Below, in pieces: positions 1 to 8,249 of a stretch of DNA of 64,000 nucleotides. The position numbers and the translations under genes are program-made. A model generated the notes under the pieces. That model made no database searches. It worked only from the letters and a program-made list of their open reading frames with translations, and was not told where the DNA came from. The stretch is from Phycisphaeraceae bacterium (GTDB lineage Bacteria; Planctomycetota; Phycisphaerae; Phycisphaerales; UBA1924): positions 1-64,000 of the forward strand of contig JAHBXD010000005.1 in assembly GCA_019636695.1 (NCBI GenBank), in the 5' to 3' direction. Numbering within the stretch: position 1 is the first letter of the stretch; each line of letters starts with the position of its first letter.

Positions 1-78
1 ACCCTTCGGAGCCGGAAGGAGAACACCCTCTTCGCCGAGGCCGCGTTGAAGGTCGCCGCCTACGCCATCAAGGTGTAG
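1..78 (+). CDS. C-terminal fragment of unidentified protein
   Basis: The frame beginning at base 1 stays open for 25 codons and ends at TAG 76-78, with the tail ENTLFAEAALKVAAYAIKV. Most of the gene lies outside the window. The tail might belong to a transposase, which would fit the neighbouring Rhs fragment, but 25 residues cannot establish a family. Between its stop and the stop of the Rhs tail at 192 are 113 bases in which I see no gene. Confidence 0.4.
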   Translation, partial: TLRSRKENTLFAEAALKVAAYAIKV

Positions 79-191
79 CCCTTCACCCGTCGATCGGGGG
101 CTTCTGGACTGAGCAGGCTTGGGTGTCGCCAGATACAATGAACACAGTACTGATGTAATGGACAATACTACATACGTTATGCTGCCAAATC

Positions 192-1322
192 TCATCGAGG
201 TACCCTTCTGCCATCTTTGCACTGCTCATTAGAGACACCCGGACCTGGTTTCCTTCCTAGCAGGAATGGAAGGCAACTATCCAAGGCGCATCTTGTCTGC
301 TCTTCCGGCGTGGACAATGGATTCACTGATCTGCAAGCGCTGCCGCACACACAGGATGGATCATAGCCAAGTCCTTCATGTGATGGGCCGGGAGGACATC
401 CTCCGTCACCTATGTACGCTTCTATTTCTTGACACATTTTGTTTTCAGGATTGTTCCAGTCATCAATGACTTCGGGGGGTGGATTGCCTCTCGGGGGAAA
501 TCCGTAATCGCAGGCTTGTCTCGCGTGAATGAGTTCGTGTCCAAGCGTTCTATTGTTGCCAGAACATGACGGATTGCCTACAGCATCAGTACATATTACG
601 ATGGAGTTCAAGGACGGATTATACACCCCGCATGTCGTTCCGCCCGCGATATTTGAGGCACATGATATACAATTTATGGTTAATCTATAAGCCCTTGAGG
701 GACATTTGTTGGCCAGCTTGCGCCACGCTTCTTGGGCTGGCGTATTCCATTGGCGACGTCTAATATCCTCATTGCAAGATGGTAAAAATGTTGGAGAATC
801 AAGTGCTCCTGGCACTCGACGTATGGCGTCATCAGACAACGGATCCGGTGCCACGGGCGTGATATCTGGACTGACGGGAGGGTTGGAAAATATAATAGGG
901 CGTGGGCCAAGGGCATTAAGTGAGGAACAGAGTCCCATTGTATCATTGAGCGACATTGGTCTTGCGCGGAATGAGCCATACAACCCCATCCCATCCACGT
1001 ACCCCAGCGGATCTCTCCGCGTCCACCTTCCGGTGTCGGGATCAAGGACGCGATGCCTGACGTGGTACTTGTGCGTGACGGGATCCCATTCGTATCCGGC
1101 CAGCCCCTTGCGGTTGCGCAGGGACGCGGTGCCGAGCGCCAGGCCGGTGTGCCCTTCACTCAGGACGTTGCGGCCCAGGTCGTCGGCATCATTGAGGCGG
1201 TCCAGCCAGAAGAAGAAATCATCGGCGTCGATCACGCCATCGGGCCTGCCGTAGTCGGGGTCACCCGGCGGCTCGCGGGCGGGCCGGGGTGTCGCGGCGG
1301 GTTGGGAGGTGGCCCAGAGCAC
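192..1322 (-). CDS. Orphan Rhs core tail with HExxH (Atp23-like) metallopeptidase tip
   Basis: The predicted protein has 376 residues from a GTG start. Residues 20-45 carry a dockerin-like motif (DGVIDADDFFFWLD). Residues 70-118 are the end of an Rhs repeat-associated core (GLAGYEWDP, RHRVLDPDTGRWTRRDPLGY). After this conserved joint, residues 185-310 form a Cys-rich domain with HELIHARQ (262-269) followed by a CQEIEA segment (297-302), the zinc-site layout of Atp23/M76 peptidases (HExxH, then C-x-EI-A). In polymorphic toxins the variable tip after RDPLGY is the effector, so a zinc peptidase toxin is inferred. The large Rhs shell that should precede it is missing, so this is either a silent tip cassette or a remnant. 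No immunity gene is visible in the 113 bases downstream. The tip DNA looks less GC-rich than the surroundings. Confidence 0.7.
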   Translation of the reverse strand: MLWATSQPAATPRPAREPPGDPDYGRPDGVIDADDFFFWLDRLNDADDLGRNVLSEGHTGLALGTASLRNRKGLAGYEWDPVTHKYHVRHRVLDPDTGRWTRRDPLGYVDGMGLYGSFRARPMSLNDTMGLCSSLNALGPRPIIFSNPPVSPDITPVAPDPLSDDAIRRVPGALDSPTFLPSCNEDIRRRQWNTPAQEAWRKLANKCPSRAYRLTINCISCASNIAGGTTCGVYNPSLNSIVICTDAVGNPSCSGNNRTLGHELIHARQACDYGFPPRGNPPPEVIDDWNNPENKMCQEIEAYIGDGGCPPGPSHEGLGYDPSCVCGSACRSVNPLSTPEEQTRCALDSCLPFLLGRKPGPGVSNEQCKDGRRVPR

Positions 1323-1461
1323 GGGACGAGGATATCAGAGGAAGGGGGAGGGGTGTGCGTGGAAATTCGGGAGAGGATGGCGTGGTGAGGGCACTGACCT
1401 GCTCGCCGAGCGTTGCAGGATCAGTGGCACGGGTTCGGGCCATCGGCCAGTGTCCATGCTC

Positions 1462-1490
1462 TGGTATACTCTGACATACTCGGAAAGGAG
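1462..1490 (+). promoter_or_regulatory. Extended -10 promoter and ribosome binding site of lipoprotein gene
   Basis: TGGTATACT at 1462-1470 matches an extended -10 element (TGn plus a near-consensus hexamer). No good -35 is seen. AAGGAG at 1485-1490 lies five bases before the ATG at 1496, so the expected leader is only about 20 bases. Confidence 0.5.
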
Positions 1491-1495
1491 TTGCT

Positions 1496-2383
1496 ATGCG
1501 TCAAGCCTCAGCCTGTCGATGCATCGCACTGGCATATTTGTCGTCAGTCCTGTTCACTGCGGTCGGTTGCGGGAGTGGGGAAAGCGGTGCTTCGGCCAGT
1601 AAGCCCCGTTCAACAAACGCTCCCGCGGGCAACTCGGCTGGCGCCTTGCCAGGCGTGTACGAGGCGAAGCTGGTCGAGAACGGGATTGAAACGCTCGTGA
1701 CCATGGACTTCAAGCCCGACGGCAAAGTGATTCTTACGTTTGCGGCTCCGAATGCCCGACAGGAGGCCACGCTCACCTACACCGAGGATGGCGACCGGAT
1801 CACTGTCTATCCCGTCAAGGGAGACCATAGCAGCCTGTTCGTTCGCACCGGTGATGTGCTCGAGGGCGATGTGCATTTCACCGGAGTGAAGACGGTCCGC
1901 CTGGCGCGCCAAGGAAGCGCCGCTTCCGGGCAGACGGGAGTCATCAGTGGCGCGACCCTTCCCCGCGCCGCCAAGCCGCCCACAGGCAAGCCCTCCCAGA
2001 ACGAATCCTTTCAGAGCGATCGCAAACTCATGAAGATCGGTCAGGCAGTCCTTGAATATGGGATGAAGAACAGCAACAAGTCGCCTGCGAGCCTGCATGA
2101 GCTGGTGCAGTCGGGGAAGCTCACAGCCGACGACCTGCAATCGCCCTGCGGCCCCGTCGCCGATGGCAAACAGGATTACTGGGTCAGACTCGACGATCAA
2201 ATCTTCGGCATGGATTCGACGCTTATGATGGCCTATGACCGCGCTGCCTACGCGCGCGGCGGGCCCATCTCCGTGCTGTTCTGCGACGCCCACGTCGAGC
2301 GGCTTCCCATGCAGCAGTTCGACGCGATGTTGAAGAACCCGAAGAACAGCGGCACAGACTTCCAGCTTCCGCCCCCGCAATAG
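1496..2383 (+). CDS. Putative lipoprotein with DUF1559-like C-terminal motif
   Basis: The protein has 295 residues. The N-terminus has a hydrophobic signal segment ending in a lipobox-like AVGC (Cys near residue 25), so export and lipidation are inferred. Residues 50-140 look like a small beta-rich domain (GVYEAKL, VTMDFKPDGKV), reminiscent of domains that score a value against a substrate, but I cannot name it. The C-terminus contains PISVLFCDAHVERLP, similar to the end of planctomycete DUF1559 proteins (NVLFADGHV), which normally follows a type IV pilin-like start that is absent here. The start is fixed by a strong AAGGAG. Function unknown. Confidence 0.75.
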   Translation: MRQASACRCIALAYLSSVLFTAVGCGSGESGASASKPRSTNAPAGNSAGALPGVYEAKLVENGIETLVTMDFKPDGKVILTFAAPNARQEATLTYTEDGDRITVYPVKGDHSSLFVRTGDVLEGDVHFTGVKTVRLARQGSAASGQTGVISGATLPRAAKPPTGKPSQNESFQSDRKLMKIGQAVLEYGMKNSNKSPASLHELVQSGKLTADDLQSPCGPVADGKQDYWVRLDDQIFGMDSTLMMAYDRAAYARGGPISVLFCDAHVERLPMQQFDAMLKNPKNSGTDFQLPPPQ

Positions 2384-2529
2384 ACTGTGCGACCGACAAT
2401 CGACGACGACCCTTGCCGATGTTCCATAACGCACGCCCTCGCGATCAAGTAGAGGTTCACATCTCGAACGAGGTCCGCAAGAAACCTGCCGCGTGGCGCG
2501 TCGGGTGCGGGCGGGTGGCCCATCCAACC

Positions 2530-2569
2530 GGAGGAAGAGGAGAAGGGAAAGGGGAAGAAGGAGGAGGAG
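2530..2569. repeat. 40-base uninterrupted polypurine tract
   Basis: From 2530 to 2569 the plus strand consists only of G and A, and purine richness continues to about 2586. It sits in the 207-base gap between two convergent genes (stops at 2383 and 2591). Such a tract could form triplex DNA or slow polymerase. No terminator hairpin is visible in this gap. Confidence 0.7.
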
Positions 2570-2590
2570 CAGAGACTAGGGAAGCAGCTA

Positions 2591-4342
2591 TTACGTCTGC
2601 AGGATTCCGGTTTTGAAGTCCCGGTCGTAGTTCCACCCCTGATTTGCGGTGTCGAGTGCGGCGATGAGTTCATCGCGCGTCTGGTGGGGTTCGATGATGC
2701 GGTCGAGCCAGCCGCGGGCGGCGGCGTGGCGGATATCGGCCTGCTCGGTGTAACTGGCGTGGATAGCGGCGAGGATCTGCTTGTGGGTTTCCTCGTCGAT
2801 GGTTTCGCCGCGGCGCTTGCGGGCGGCCTCTTCGATGGTGGCGAGGGTGCCGGTGGCCTGATTGGCGCCCATGACCGCGCACTTGGCGCTTGGCCAGGCA
2901 AAGGCCAGGAACTGGTCGAAGGCCCTGCCGCACATGGCGTAATTTCCCGCGCCGTAGGAGCCGCCGAGGATGACGACGATTTTGGGGACGATGCAGTTGG
3001 CCATGGCGTTGACCATCTTGGCGCCAGCGCGGATGATGCCGCCTTGCTCGGAATCGCGGCCAACCATGAAGCCGGTGGTATCGTGCAGGAAGAGGAGGGG
3101 GATTTTGCGCTGGTTGCAGTCCATGATGAAGCGGGCGGCCTTGTCGGCCGAGTCGTCGTAGATGACGCCGGGCATGTTGGTGGATTTACTCGGCCCCGCC
3201 TTGCCGCCGGGCATCTGGCGGGTGGTGAGTTTCTTCTGGTTGGCGACGATGCCGACGGCGTGGCCGCCGATATGTGCGTAGCCGCAGACGAGGGACTGGC
3301 CGTAGTCGGGCTTGTATTCGTCGAAGTCGGGAGCGAGGGATTCGTGGCCATCGTCATTGGGAACGGCGCGGGCATCGACGATGCAAGCGAGGAGGTCGCG
3401 GACGTCGTATTGCCGGCCGGGGGTGTCGGTGAAGATGGTGTATGCATCGCGTGCATCGCGGAAGGAGGACAGCGTTGATGCTCGTGATTCGCCGGATGCC
3501 GTACCGCCGCGATGCTGTGTAGACGCCGCAACACGCGGGAGGCCGTATTTCTCCATCAGGCTTCGCAGCCGATGAATGCACGATTGGTCGTCTTTCTCTT
3601 TGAAGTCGATGGTTCCGCTGATGGCGGCGTGCATTGCGGCGCCGCCGAGTTCTTCGTCGGTCACCTGCTGACCGATGGCGGCTTTGACGAGGGCCGGGCC
3701 GGCAAGGTAGAGGCCGCTCCCTTCGGTCATCAAAAGCGTGTCGCAGAGGACCGGGAGATATCCGCCTCCGGCGACGCAGTAGCCCATGATGGCGGCGATC
3801 TGGGGGATGCCATCGGCGCTGAGGACGGCGTTGTTGCGGAATATGCGGCCGAAGTCGTCGGTGTCGGGGAAGACGTCTTCCTGCAGGGGAAGAAAGACGC
3901 CGGCGGAATCGACGAGGTAGACCAGGGGGAGACGGGCCATTTGCGCGATCTGCTGCGCGCGGATGATCTTCTTGCACGTCATCGGGAAGAACGCGCCGGC
4001 TTTCACCGTGGCGTCGTTGGCGATGATCATCCACTTCCGGCCGTGGATCGTGCCGATGCCGGTAACTACGCCCGCCGCCGGGGCGCCGCCGTGCTCGGTG
4101 TACATGCCGTGCGCGGCCCAGAGGCCGAGTTCCTGGAAAGTGTCGGGGGGAAGAGGAGGATGAGCAGCAGGCGCCCCGTCGGGTGAAGACGAGGAATCCA
4201 CCAGCAGCGCAATGCGTTCGCGGGCAGTCAGACGGCCTTTCTCGTGCTGGCGCTGGATGGCCTTTGCCCCCCCACCCTCACGGATTCGGGCTTCGGTTTC
4301 GAGGAAATCGTGCGTCAGGGCTTGGAGCGGGCTGGCTGTCAC
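2591..4342 (-). CDS. Acyl-CoA carboxylase, carboxyltransferase beta subunit
   Basis: The product resembles methylcrotonyl-CoA or propionyl-CoA carboxylase beta chains, which transfer CO2 from carboxybiotin to an acyl-CoA in the cytosol. Family features are seen in order: KGRLTARERIALLVD near residue 40, VVTGIGTIHGRKWMIIAND, VYLVDSAGVFLP, and a second half with FLHDTTGFMVG and GGSYGAGNYAMCGRAF that form the acyl-CoA and biotin pockets. I chose GTG 4342 (583 residues), preceded by GGAGAG. A longer frame to 4429 has a non-conserved N-terminus. An extra Ser/Ala-rich stretch lies near residues 290-315. No biotin carboxylase gene is adjacent, so the partner subunit must be elsewhere. Substrate cannot be decided. 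Confidence 0.9.
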   Translation of the reverse strand: MTASPLQALTHDFLETEARIREGGGAKAIQRQHEKGRLTARERIALLVDSSSSPDGAPAAHPPLPPDTFQELGLWAAHGMYTEHGGAPAAGVVTGIGTIHGRKWMIIANDATVKAGAFFPMTCKKIIRAQQIAQMARLPLVYLVDSAGVFLPLQEDVFPDTDDFGRIFRNNAVLSADGIPQIAAIMGYCVAGGGYLPVLCDTLLMTEGSGLYLAGPALVKAAIGQQVTDEELGGAAMHAAISGTIDFKEKDDQSCIHRLRSLMEKYGLPRVAASTQHRGGTASGESRASTLSSFRDARDAYTIFTDTPGRQYDVRDLLACIVDARAVPNDDGHESLAPDFDEYKPDYGQSLVCGYAHIGGHAVGIVANQKKLTTRQMPGGKAGPSKSTNMPGVIYDDSADKAARFIMDCNQRKIPLLFLHDTTGFMVGRDSEQGGIIRAGAKMVNAMANCIVPKIVVILGGSYGAGNYAMCGRAFDQFLAFAWPSAKCAVMGANQATGTLATIEEAARKRRGETIDEETHKQILAAIHASYTEQADIRHAAARGWLDRIIEPHQTRDELIAALDTANQGWNYDRDFKTGILQT

Positions 4343-4595
4343 GTTTGCGGCTCTCCGGATGGGCGAGGGGTAGATTATGCGATCCGATCTTTGGGGGCCT
4401 AGGCGGCATGGAATCGCCCTTCGGGGCATTCTGTCGAGCCTGGCTCGGCCGCGTCACCGCCCCAAGCGGAGCGCTTTGCCTTGCAGGTTGCACATCCGTG
4501 CGCGGCGATGATCCACAATTCCGGCTGGCGTACACCCGATCATCGCCGGAGCAGTAGGCTGACGCCTTCTCAACGCCGTCCAATGGAGGTGTCCC

Positions 4596-5087
4596 GTGTC
4601 CCGAATGAGCACACGATCAAAGTCAGTTTCCGTGCCGGTCAAGGCCAAGTCTGTGGGCGGGATGAGCGGTGAAACTGGACGATTGGTTGCCGACGTCGGC
4701 GGTCGGAAGGTGACCATCCACACGACAGGCACGCAGATGGGACATGCAACACTAATGCAAAGCCTTGCAGAAAAACAGAACCTCATCGAAATGAATGTCG
4801 AGCAATCACTCAAGGACGGCGGCGCGAACGATGTTGAGGGATCCGCTGCCTACAACCGGGGTCAACTCGCGATAGTCGTTGACAAAGTGCACGGCCAAAT
4901 CCCCGATGGCGAGGACGCAACGGTTGTCTTCGTCTGTCAGTCGGGCAAAGTCCGATCGGTAACTGCCGCGTGTGCCTTATACAAGAGGCTACTTAGCGTG
5001 ACAGGCGATGCTGCTTTTACCGCCTTTGTTTCGTATGAGGACCGCGTGCTTTGGCAGGACGAGATCGTCAAGAAAAGCAACGAGTGA
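4596..5087 (+). CDS. Hypothetical protein with CX5R phosphatase-like loop
   Basis: The product has 163 residues. GTG at 4596 is chosen because GGAGG lies six bases upstream; an ATG at 4605 is the alternative. Near residues 110-121 is VVFVCQSGKVRS, which fits the Cys-x5-Arg-Ser/Thr P-loop of cysteine phosphatases (C114, R120) after a hydrophobic strand and before a helix. An acidic segment GQIPDGED precedes it. The first 30 residues are low complexity. No other domain is recognised. A tyrosine/dual-specificity phosphatase or rhodanese-like fold is inferred from the loop alone. Confidence 0.6.
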   Translation: MSRMSTRSKSVSVPVKAKSVGGMSGETGRLVADVGGRKVTIHTTGTQMGHATLMQSLAEKQNLIEMNVEQSLKDGGANDVEGSAAYNRGQLAIVVDKVHGQIPDGEDATVVFVCQSGKVRSVTAACALYKRLLSVTGDAAFTAFVSYEDRVLWQDEIVKKSNE

Positions 5088-5198
5088 TCCTGCTTGGTGC
5101 AAGCCGGCTCTCCCGCAACGCTGCCGCCGGCGCGTCCAGTGCCCCCGTCGCCGCCTCACGTTCTCGCCCCGCCAACCTCTCCCGACATTGCACACTTG

Positions 5199-5224
5199 AG
5201 CAATTTGGCGATCTAGCAATTTGG
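5199..5224. repeat. 10-base direct repeat, 16-base period
   Basis: AGCAATTTGG occurs at 5199-5208 and again at 5215-5224, in the gap between a plus-strand gene ending at 5087 and a minus-strand gene ending at 5251. It may be a small duplication; no function is evident. Confidence 0.5.
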
Positions 5225-5250
5225 AAGTTTGCCGCCGCGGCCTCAGCCGC

Positions 5251-5781
5251 TCACCTCCGCACCCATGCCCACTCCGCCAAATGATCCACCAGAAGCAGCG
5301 CCGCCTGCGCATCGGCATCCCCCGCATCCAGCGGTATCGCAGCGCTCGCACGCTGCCCCATCCGCGTGATCGTGATCAGCGCGATCGGTCGGCCGAACTC
5401 CGAGGCAAATCCCTGCTCGCTCGGCACCCGATGCGGGTGGCCCTCCCGCAGCAAACCGCTCTGCTCAGCCATCTCCCAGAGGCGTTGCATCTGCGCCCCG
5501 TCCAGACGCCGTGTGGGCGGGGGGAAGAGATGGACATCGGCCCCCGGACCGAGGGAAGCACGGAGGAGACGGTCAGGCTCGAGGATGTATCGGGCCGGGC
5601 GCATGGGCCGGGGCATGGCGGCCACAACCGTGGCATCGTGCTCGGGCGAGTAGACCACCACGGCGAGGGCAAAGTCGGCCGGGATGGCGCCCGGTTCGAC
5701 ACGCGTAATGGGGGCAGCGCAGCCGCCGAGAAGGGTGCCGCAGAGCGCGAGCGCGAAGCCGAGGATGTACAGACGGAGCAT
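5251..5781 (-). CDS. Putative lipoprotein, unknown function
   Basis: The 176-residue product starts with a hydrophobic segment and the clear lipobox LLGGC (Cys 21), so it should be lipidated and envelope-bound. The remainder (FALAVVVYSPEH, RLWEMAEQSGLL) does not match a family I recognise. It stands alone: the gene on its 5' side is pheT on the other strand, giving divergent transcription with a gap of about 210 bases in which I see nothing beyond the two gene starts. Confidence 0.7.
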   Translation of the reverse strand: MLRLYILGFALALCGTLLGGCAAPITRVEPGAIPADFALAVVVYSPEHDATVVAAMPRPMRPARYILEPDRLLRASLGPGADVHLFPPPTRRLDGAQMQRLWEMAEQSGLLREGHPHRVPSEQGFASEFGRPIALITITRMGQRASAAIPLDAGDADAQAALLLVDHLAEWAWVRR

Positions 5782-5993
5782 GGGCGGAAGTTTAGCCTTT
5801 CGAGGCTTTCGAGTGTCGAAGCGGATCGCGTGGGCGATCGGCGCTTAAGACTCAACGAACGCGAAGCCGCGGGAAGCGCCGAGGGGACGCGGGAGGCGTC
5901 GAGAACGAGATGACAAGCACGGAGGGTGTGGAGGGAGGAAAGAGGCGCGGGTGAGGCATCGCGCGGGTCGGGTGTTTCCTATCCTTACGCCCT

Positions 5994-8108
5994 ATGCATA
6001 TCAGTCTCCGCTGGCTGAATCAGTATCTCCATCCGCAGATCTCCGCCGCCGAAGCCGAGTCCGTGCTGACGAGCGTGGGGTTTCCCATCGAGTCGGTGCA
6101 GTCGCTGCCCGGGGGTGACACGCTGTTGGATGTTGAAGTGACCTCGAACCGGGGCGATTGCCTGAGTCATGTCGGGCTTGCGAGGGAGATCGCTGCGTGC
6201 GTTGGGGGCGGGGCGCGGTCGTTTCGGCCGCCGGAGGCTGGCGACCCGCACCATACGGGGAGGGGTACGCCGGCCCGGCAGGTGTTTTCGTTGTCGAACA
6301 CCGTGCCTGAGGCCTGTCCGTATTTCACGGCGCAGGTGATTCGGGGGGTGAAGATCGGCCCTAGCCCGGCATGGCTTTCCGATGCGTTGGAGGCGGTCGG
6401 ACAGCGTTCGATCAACAACGTCGTGGATGTGACGAACTGGCTGTGTTTTGAACTGGGGCAGCCTTCGCATGTGTTTGACCTGGCCAGACTGGCGGGCAGC
6501 TCGCTGGTTATTCGATGGGCGAAGAGCGGCGAGAAGCTCAAGACGCTTGATGGGAAAGAACGCGAATTGCAGGCGGATGAGCTGGTCGTGGCGGACAGCG
6601 AACGGGCGCAATCGCTGGCGGGTGTGATCGGTGGGTTTGATTCGCAGGTGACCGAGGCCACGACGGACATCGTTCTCGAAGCGGCGACGTGGGATCCGAC
6701 GGTGGTGCGACGCGGTTCGCGGCGGCATCGCGTGCGCACGGACGCCTCGGCACGGTTTGAACGGTGGGTAGACCCGCGTACGGTGCAGTTCGCCGCCTGG
6801 AGAGCCGCGAGGCTGATCTTGGATGTTGCGGGGGGAGAACTGGCGCCTGGATTCATGCACGAAGGCAGACCATTGGATGCCGCGGCGAGGATCACGTTTC
6901 GTCCGAGCCGGTGTCGGGGAATTTTGGGGATCGAAACACCGGTTGCGGAGATCATCCGGATTTTCCGGGCGCTTGAAATCGAGGTCACGCAGCGGGATGA
7001 GGACACCTTGCTCTGCGAACCCCCGGCCTGGCGGAGCGCGGACTTGGTGCGGGAGATCGACCTGATCGAGGAAGTGGCGCGTGTTCGCGGGATGAACGCG
7101 GTGCCGACGCTCGAGCGGCTGCCGATAGTCGCCGGGCCGGCGCAACGGTCGGAGGGAAGACGGCGAGAGTTGGGGGCAATTCTGACCGGGCAAGGGTTTT
7201 TTGAAACCGTGACATTCAGTTTCACGACGCCGGTTCGCGCGGAAGCATTCCTGCCGCAAGGGCTTGAGGCGGTCGGCGTGGATGATGAACGACGCGGAGC
7301 GGAACCGACGTTGCGGCCGAGCCTGCTGCCGAGCCTGCTGCAATGTCGTCGGGCCAATCAGGATGGGCAGGTGGAGATTGCCGGGGGCGTGCGGTTCTTT
7401 GAGCGTGCGGCGGTCTTCGCGCAGGCGCCCGGGGGGGGACGGCGGACAGTCGAGCGTCGCGTGGTGGGCCTGCTTGCTGATGTCGTCGGGAGCGGCAAGA
7501 AGCGGAGCTTTGAGGAGTTGCAGGCGTCAATACGGATGATGCGCGGCGTGGTGGAGGCCGTGACCATGGCGTTCGGCGGCGGGAGATCGGTGGTGACGGT
7601 GAAGCCGGCAGAGCCACCCGCGGCGGGATGGGATCGTGCTTCGCACGGCGAGATCGTCGTGCATTCGAACGGGAAGGTGTTGACGCTCGGTCGGTCGGGG
7701 CTGATTGCAGAGCGCGTGCAGCGGGAGTATGGGCTTGAGGTTCCGGTGGTGGCGGCGGAACTGGACGAAGGCGTGCTACTCGATTTGTCGCGCCCGGTGG
7801 GTGGGATTGACCCGTTGCCGGGGTTTCCGTCGATTGAGCGCGACCTCTCTGCGATTGTTGATGAGGGCGTGACGTGGAATCGGATCGTGGAAGTGGTGAG
7901 GGAGTGCCGACTGGGGCATTGTGAAGACGTCGGGTTTGTCGGCAGTTATCGGGGCAAACAGGTCGGGGAGGGAAAGAAATCGGTCACGCTTCGCCTGCGG
8001 TTTCGAGCGCCTGATCAGACGCTCCGTCATGAGGATGTTGACCCGCAAATGACAACGCTGGCAGGTGTCTTGGAGCGCGAGGTCGCGGCGGTCTTCCGTA
8101 CTACCTGA
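5994..8108 (+). CDS. pheT: Phenylalanyl-tRNA synthetase beta chain without EMAP domain
   Basis: The beta subunit of the (alpha-beta)2 enzyme charges tRNA-Phe and contributes editing. Seen in order: an N-terminal segment ISLRWLNQYL, then directly the TSNRGDCLSH motif near residue 50, the B3/B4 editing region (SINNVVDVTNW), the B5 region, the inactive synthetase-like core, and a C-terminal FDX-ACB anticodon-binding domain (FPSIERDLSAIV, SVTLRLRFRAPDQTL). It has 704 residues against about 790 in the usual form. The tRNA-binding (EMAP/OB) domain normally inserted at about residues 40-150 is absent. pheS is not adjacent. Confidence 0.95.
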   Translation: MHISLRWLNQYLHPQISAAEAESVLTSVGFPIESVQSLPGGDTLLDVEVTSNRGDCLSHVGLAREIAACVGGGARSFRPPEAGDPHHTGRGTPARQVFSLSNTVPEACPYFTAQVIRGVKIGPSPAWLSDALEAVGQRSINNVVDVTNWLCFELGQPSHVFDLARLAGSSLVIRWAKSGEKLKTLDGKERELQADELVVADSERAQSLAGVIGGFDSQVTEATTDIVLEAATWDPTVVRRGSRRHRVRTDASARFERWVDPRTVQFAAWRAARLILDVAGGELAPGFMHEGRPLDAAARITFRPSRCRGILGIETPVAEIIRIFRALEIEVTQRDEDTLLCEPPAWRSADLVREIDLIEEVARVRGMNAVPTLERLPIVAGPAQRSEGRRRELGAILTGQGFFETVTFSFTTPVRAEAFLPQGLEAVGVDDERRGAEPTLRPSLLPSLLQCRRANQDGQVEIAGGVRFFERAAVFAQAPGGGRRTVERRVVGLLADVVGSGKKRSFEELQASIRMMRGVVEAVTMAFGGGRSVVTVKPAEPPAAGWDRASHGEIVVHSNGKVLTLGRSGLIAERVQREYGLEVPVVAAELDEGVLLDLSRPVGGIDPLPGFPSIERDLSAIVDEGVTWNRIVEVVRECRLGHCEDVGFVGSYRGKQVGEGKKSVTLRLRFRAPDQTLRHEDVDPQMTTLAGVLEREVAAVFRTT

Positions 8109-8121
8109 ACATGTGCCGCAG

Positions 8122-8137
8122 ATATTGCTAACAATAT
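8122..8137. repeat. AT-rich inverted repeat between pheT and ilvE
   Basis: ATATTG-CTAA-CAATAT forms a perfect six-base inverted repeat with a four-base loop. It stands out as AT-rich in a GC-rich context and is followed by TATCAT at 8143-8148. It could be an operator or part of a promoter for ilvE; this is inference. Confidence 0.4.
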
Positions 8138-8249
8138 ATGACTATCATGGCGTTGTGGATGGATATTCACGTCGAACCCGGTGAAGGGGTGATGGGTACG
8201 GGTGGTATCCTTGGGGCAACGTTCCCCTCTGTTACGGAAAGGATGCCGC

